Shown here: positions 63,027 to 64,000 of the stretch, piece by piece
Numbering within the stretch: the first letter of the stretch is position 1
Layout: each line of letters opens with the position of its first letter
Notes under the pieces: generated by a model
Database searches by the model: none
What the model was told of the DNA's origin: nothing
What the model saw: the letters and a program-made list of their open reading frames with translations, nothing else
DNA from: Wenzhouxiangella sp. XN79A
GTDB taxonomy: Bacteria; Pseudomonadota; Gammaproteobacteria; Xanthomonadales; Wenzhouxiangellaceae
DNA: 64,000 nt
Direction of reading: 5' to 3'
Assembly: GCF_012272825.1 (NCBI RefSeq)
Contig: NZ_JAAWWS010000140.1
Span: 46,902-110,901 of the forward strand
Translations under genes and position numbers: made by a program

Positions 63027-63479
63027 ATGCGCAGCGCAGACGAATGGCTGGACGAATACGGCCAGAGCCACCGCAACCCGACCAACAAACTGATCCACTG
63101 GATCTGCGTGCCGCTGATCGTCTGGAGCGTTACCGCCCTGATCTGGGCCATCCCCTCCCCGTTCGAGTGGCTGAACTGGGCGGTCCTGGTGGCCGTACTG
63201 GCCGAAGCCTGGTACTTGGCGCTGTCGCCGGCACTCGCGGTGGGCCTGGCGGTTTTCCTCGCGCTCTGCCTGGCGCTGTGCTGGCTGATCGACACCCAGA
63301 TCGCGCTCCCGCTGTGGCAGATCGCCCTGGCCGTGTTCGTACTGGCCTGGATCGGCCAGTTCATCGGCCACCATATCGAAGGCAAGAAACCGAGTTTCTT
63401 CAAGGACATCCAGTTCCTGCTGGTGGGGCCGGCCTGGTTGATGGGATTCGTGTATCGGAAGGCGGGTTGGGGGTACTGA
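63027..63479 (+). CDS. DUF962/Mpo1-like membrane protein
   Basis: A 150-residue protein with four hydrophobic helices. The N-terminal EYGQSHRNPTNKLIHWICVP and the later GHHIEGKKPSFFKD carry the conserved His residues of the DUF962 family. A yeast member, Mpo1, is an Fe(II)-dependent dioxygenase of 2-hydroxy fatty acids in alpha-oxidation; activity in bacteria is inferred only. Divergent from glmM. Confidence 0.85.
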   Translation: MRSADEWLDEYGQSHRNPTNKLIHWICVPLIVWSVTALIWAIPSPFEWLNWAVLVAVLAEAWYLALSPALAVGLAVFLALCLALCWLIDTQIALPLWQIALAVFVLAWIGQFIGHHIEGKKPSFFKDIQFLLVGPAWLMGFVYRKAGWGY

Positions 63480-63505
63480 GGCGCTCGAGGGTTTCCCGCA
63501 GGGGC

Positions 63506-64000
63506 GGGCTTGCCGGGTTCGGAGGTGTCTGAATGCTCGGCGGAGCCGGATGGTTGGTTTCGGCTCGGTTGGGTGAACGGCCCTTCGGTGGGCGGGTGGC
63601 TTGCTTCTGGTGTTCTGCTCGTCCTGGGGTGGTTGCTTCCCTTGGCTACAAGCGTTTCGCCACGCGGGGTTTGCCCGCTTTCTGGCGAGGTACTTTTGTC
63701 AATCGCCACAAAAGTACCCAAAAGGGCTTTTTAAAAGCGCGCGTACCTTTCGGGGTTTGCCTTCCGGTGAGGGCTGTGGCGCGAAGAATCGCGCAGTGCC
63801 GCGGAGAAGGAAGGGCTTGCCGGGTACAGAGGGGTCAGAGCCCGAGGCGAAGCCGGATCGTTGCTGCTGGCTCGGTTCGAACACAGGCCGCTTCGGTCGA
63901 CGGTCGTGGCCGACCAGCGACGGCTCGGCCTGGCCCTGGCTTCGTTCGTGCATCCGTGGCAGCTGTGCTTCTCGTGTCTTGCTCGCCTTCGGGTTGTTGC
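63506..64000. repeat. Direct repeat with an internal 11-bp palindrome, continuing past the window
   Basis: Two related stretches, 63506-63637 and 63813-64000, share gggcttgccggg, gagccggat, ggctcggtt and a closing gcttct-gtgt-ctgctcg pattern. Between them a perfect inverted pair GGTACTTTTGT/ACAAAAGTACC (63689-63699, 63708-63718) lies before a cccaaaagggctttttaaaagc stretch. No convincing gene lies in 63480-64000. Confidence 0.65.

Noticed and set aside
63510..63953. Short frames in the terminal repeat region
   Set aside because: Both strands are open by chance in repeat DNA; no motif, poor starts.

Overview
The window is chromosomal DNA of a high-GC gammaproteobacterium. The gene orders rpsT | murJ-ribF-ileS-lspA and pilC-pilD-coaE, the divergent D-2-hydroxyglutarate dehydrogenase/serA pair, tandem TPR-bearing Ser/Thr kinases, and many period-7 intergenic repeats suggest the Xanthomonadales/Lysobacterales neighbourhood, possibly a Wenzhouxiangella-like lineage. 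The placement is inference from gene content; there is no rRNA gene here to confirm it. No tRNA, CRISPR array, transposase or phage gene was seen.

Layout. 1-6.2 kb: a truncated membrane diguanylate cyclase, a hot-dog thioesterase and uvrA on the minus strand; divergently, a membrane protein coupled to an EEP-family phosphatase. 6.2-8.0 kb: rplU-rpmA with promoter and terminator, then obgE. 8.0-15.0 kb: a DUF4139 envelope protein and two overlapping Ser/Thr kinase-TPR genes. 15.0-24.4 kb: rpsT (minus) divergent from murJ-ribF-ileS-lspA, then pilC-pilD and convergent coaE. 24.5-27.3 kb: an EF-G paralogue with an altered catalytic loop, a small membrane ORF and a MenI-like thioesterase, followed by two abutting palindromic elements. 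27.8-34.8 kb: secreted TPR protein and FAD-linked D-2-hydroxyglutarate dehydrogenase divergent from serA, a small acetyltransferase, an OmpA lipoprotein, an aberrant alkaline phosphatase and mscL. 35-43 kb: uup, a four-helix membrane protein, an alanine/Na+ symporter, mltF, a VOC protein and an aldehyde dehydrogenase. 43.3-48.1 kb: rpe-trpE-trpG-trpD-trpC, divergent from purC. 49-52 kb: a lower-GC cassette with a reprolysin-type metalloprotease and a small secreted, possibly surface-sorted protein, bounded by two diverged copies of the purC 3' end. 52-64 kb: DJ-1 family protein, RND pump plus adaptor, tdh-kbl threonine catabolism with a K+-channel-like gene, glmM with an overlapping Fe(II)/2-oxoglutarate-type oxygenase, a DUF962/Mpo1-like protein and a repeat-rich end.

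Most genes are housekeeping and in conserved partnerships: serine synthesis with recycling of its by-product, tryptophan synthesis, threonine to glycine, pilus assembly, ribosome biogenesis and cell-wall precursor supply. The unusual material lies mostly between genes. At least five intergenic regions carry the same architecture, two inverted arms built from decaying 7-nt repeats around about 70 to 250 bases of unrelated spacer, with single-arm relics elsewhere. The purC-flanked cassette, with a frameshifted G8 tract at the 5' end of its protease, is the clearest accessory locus.
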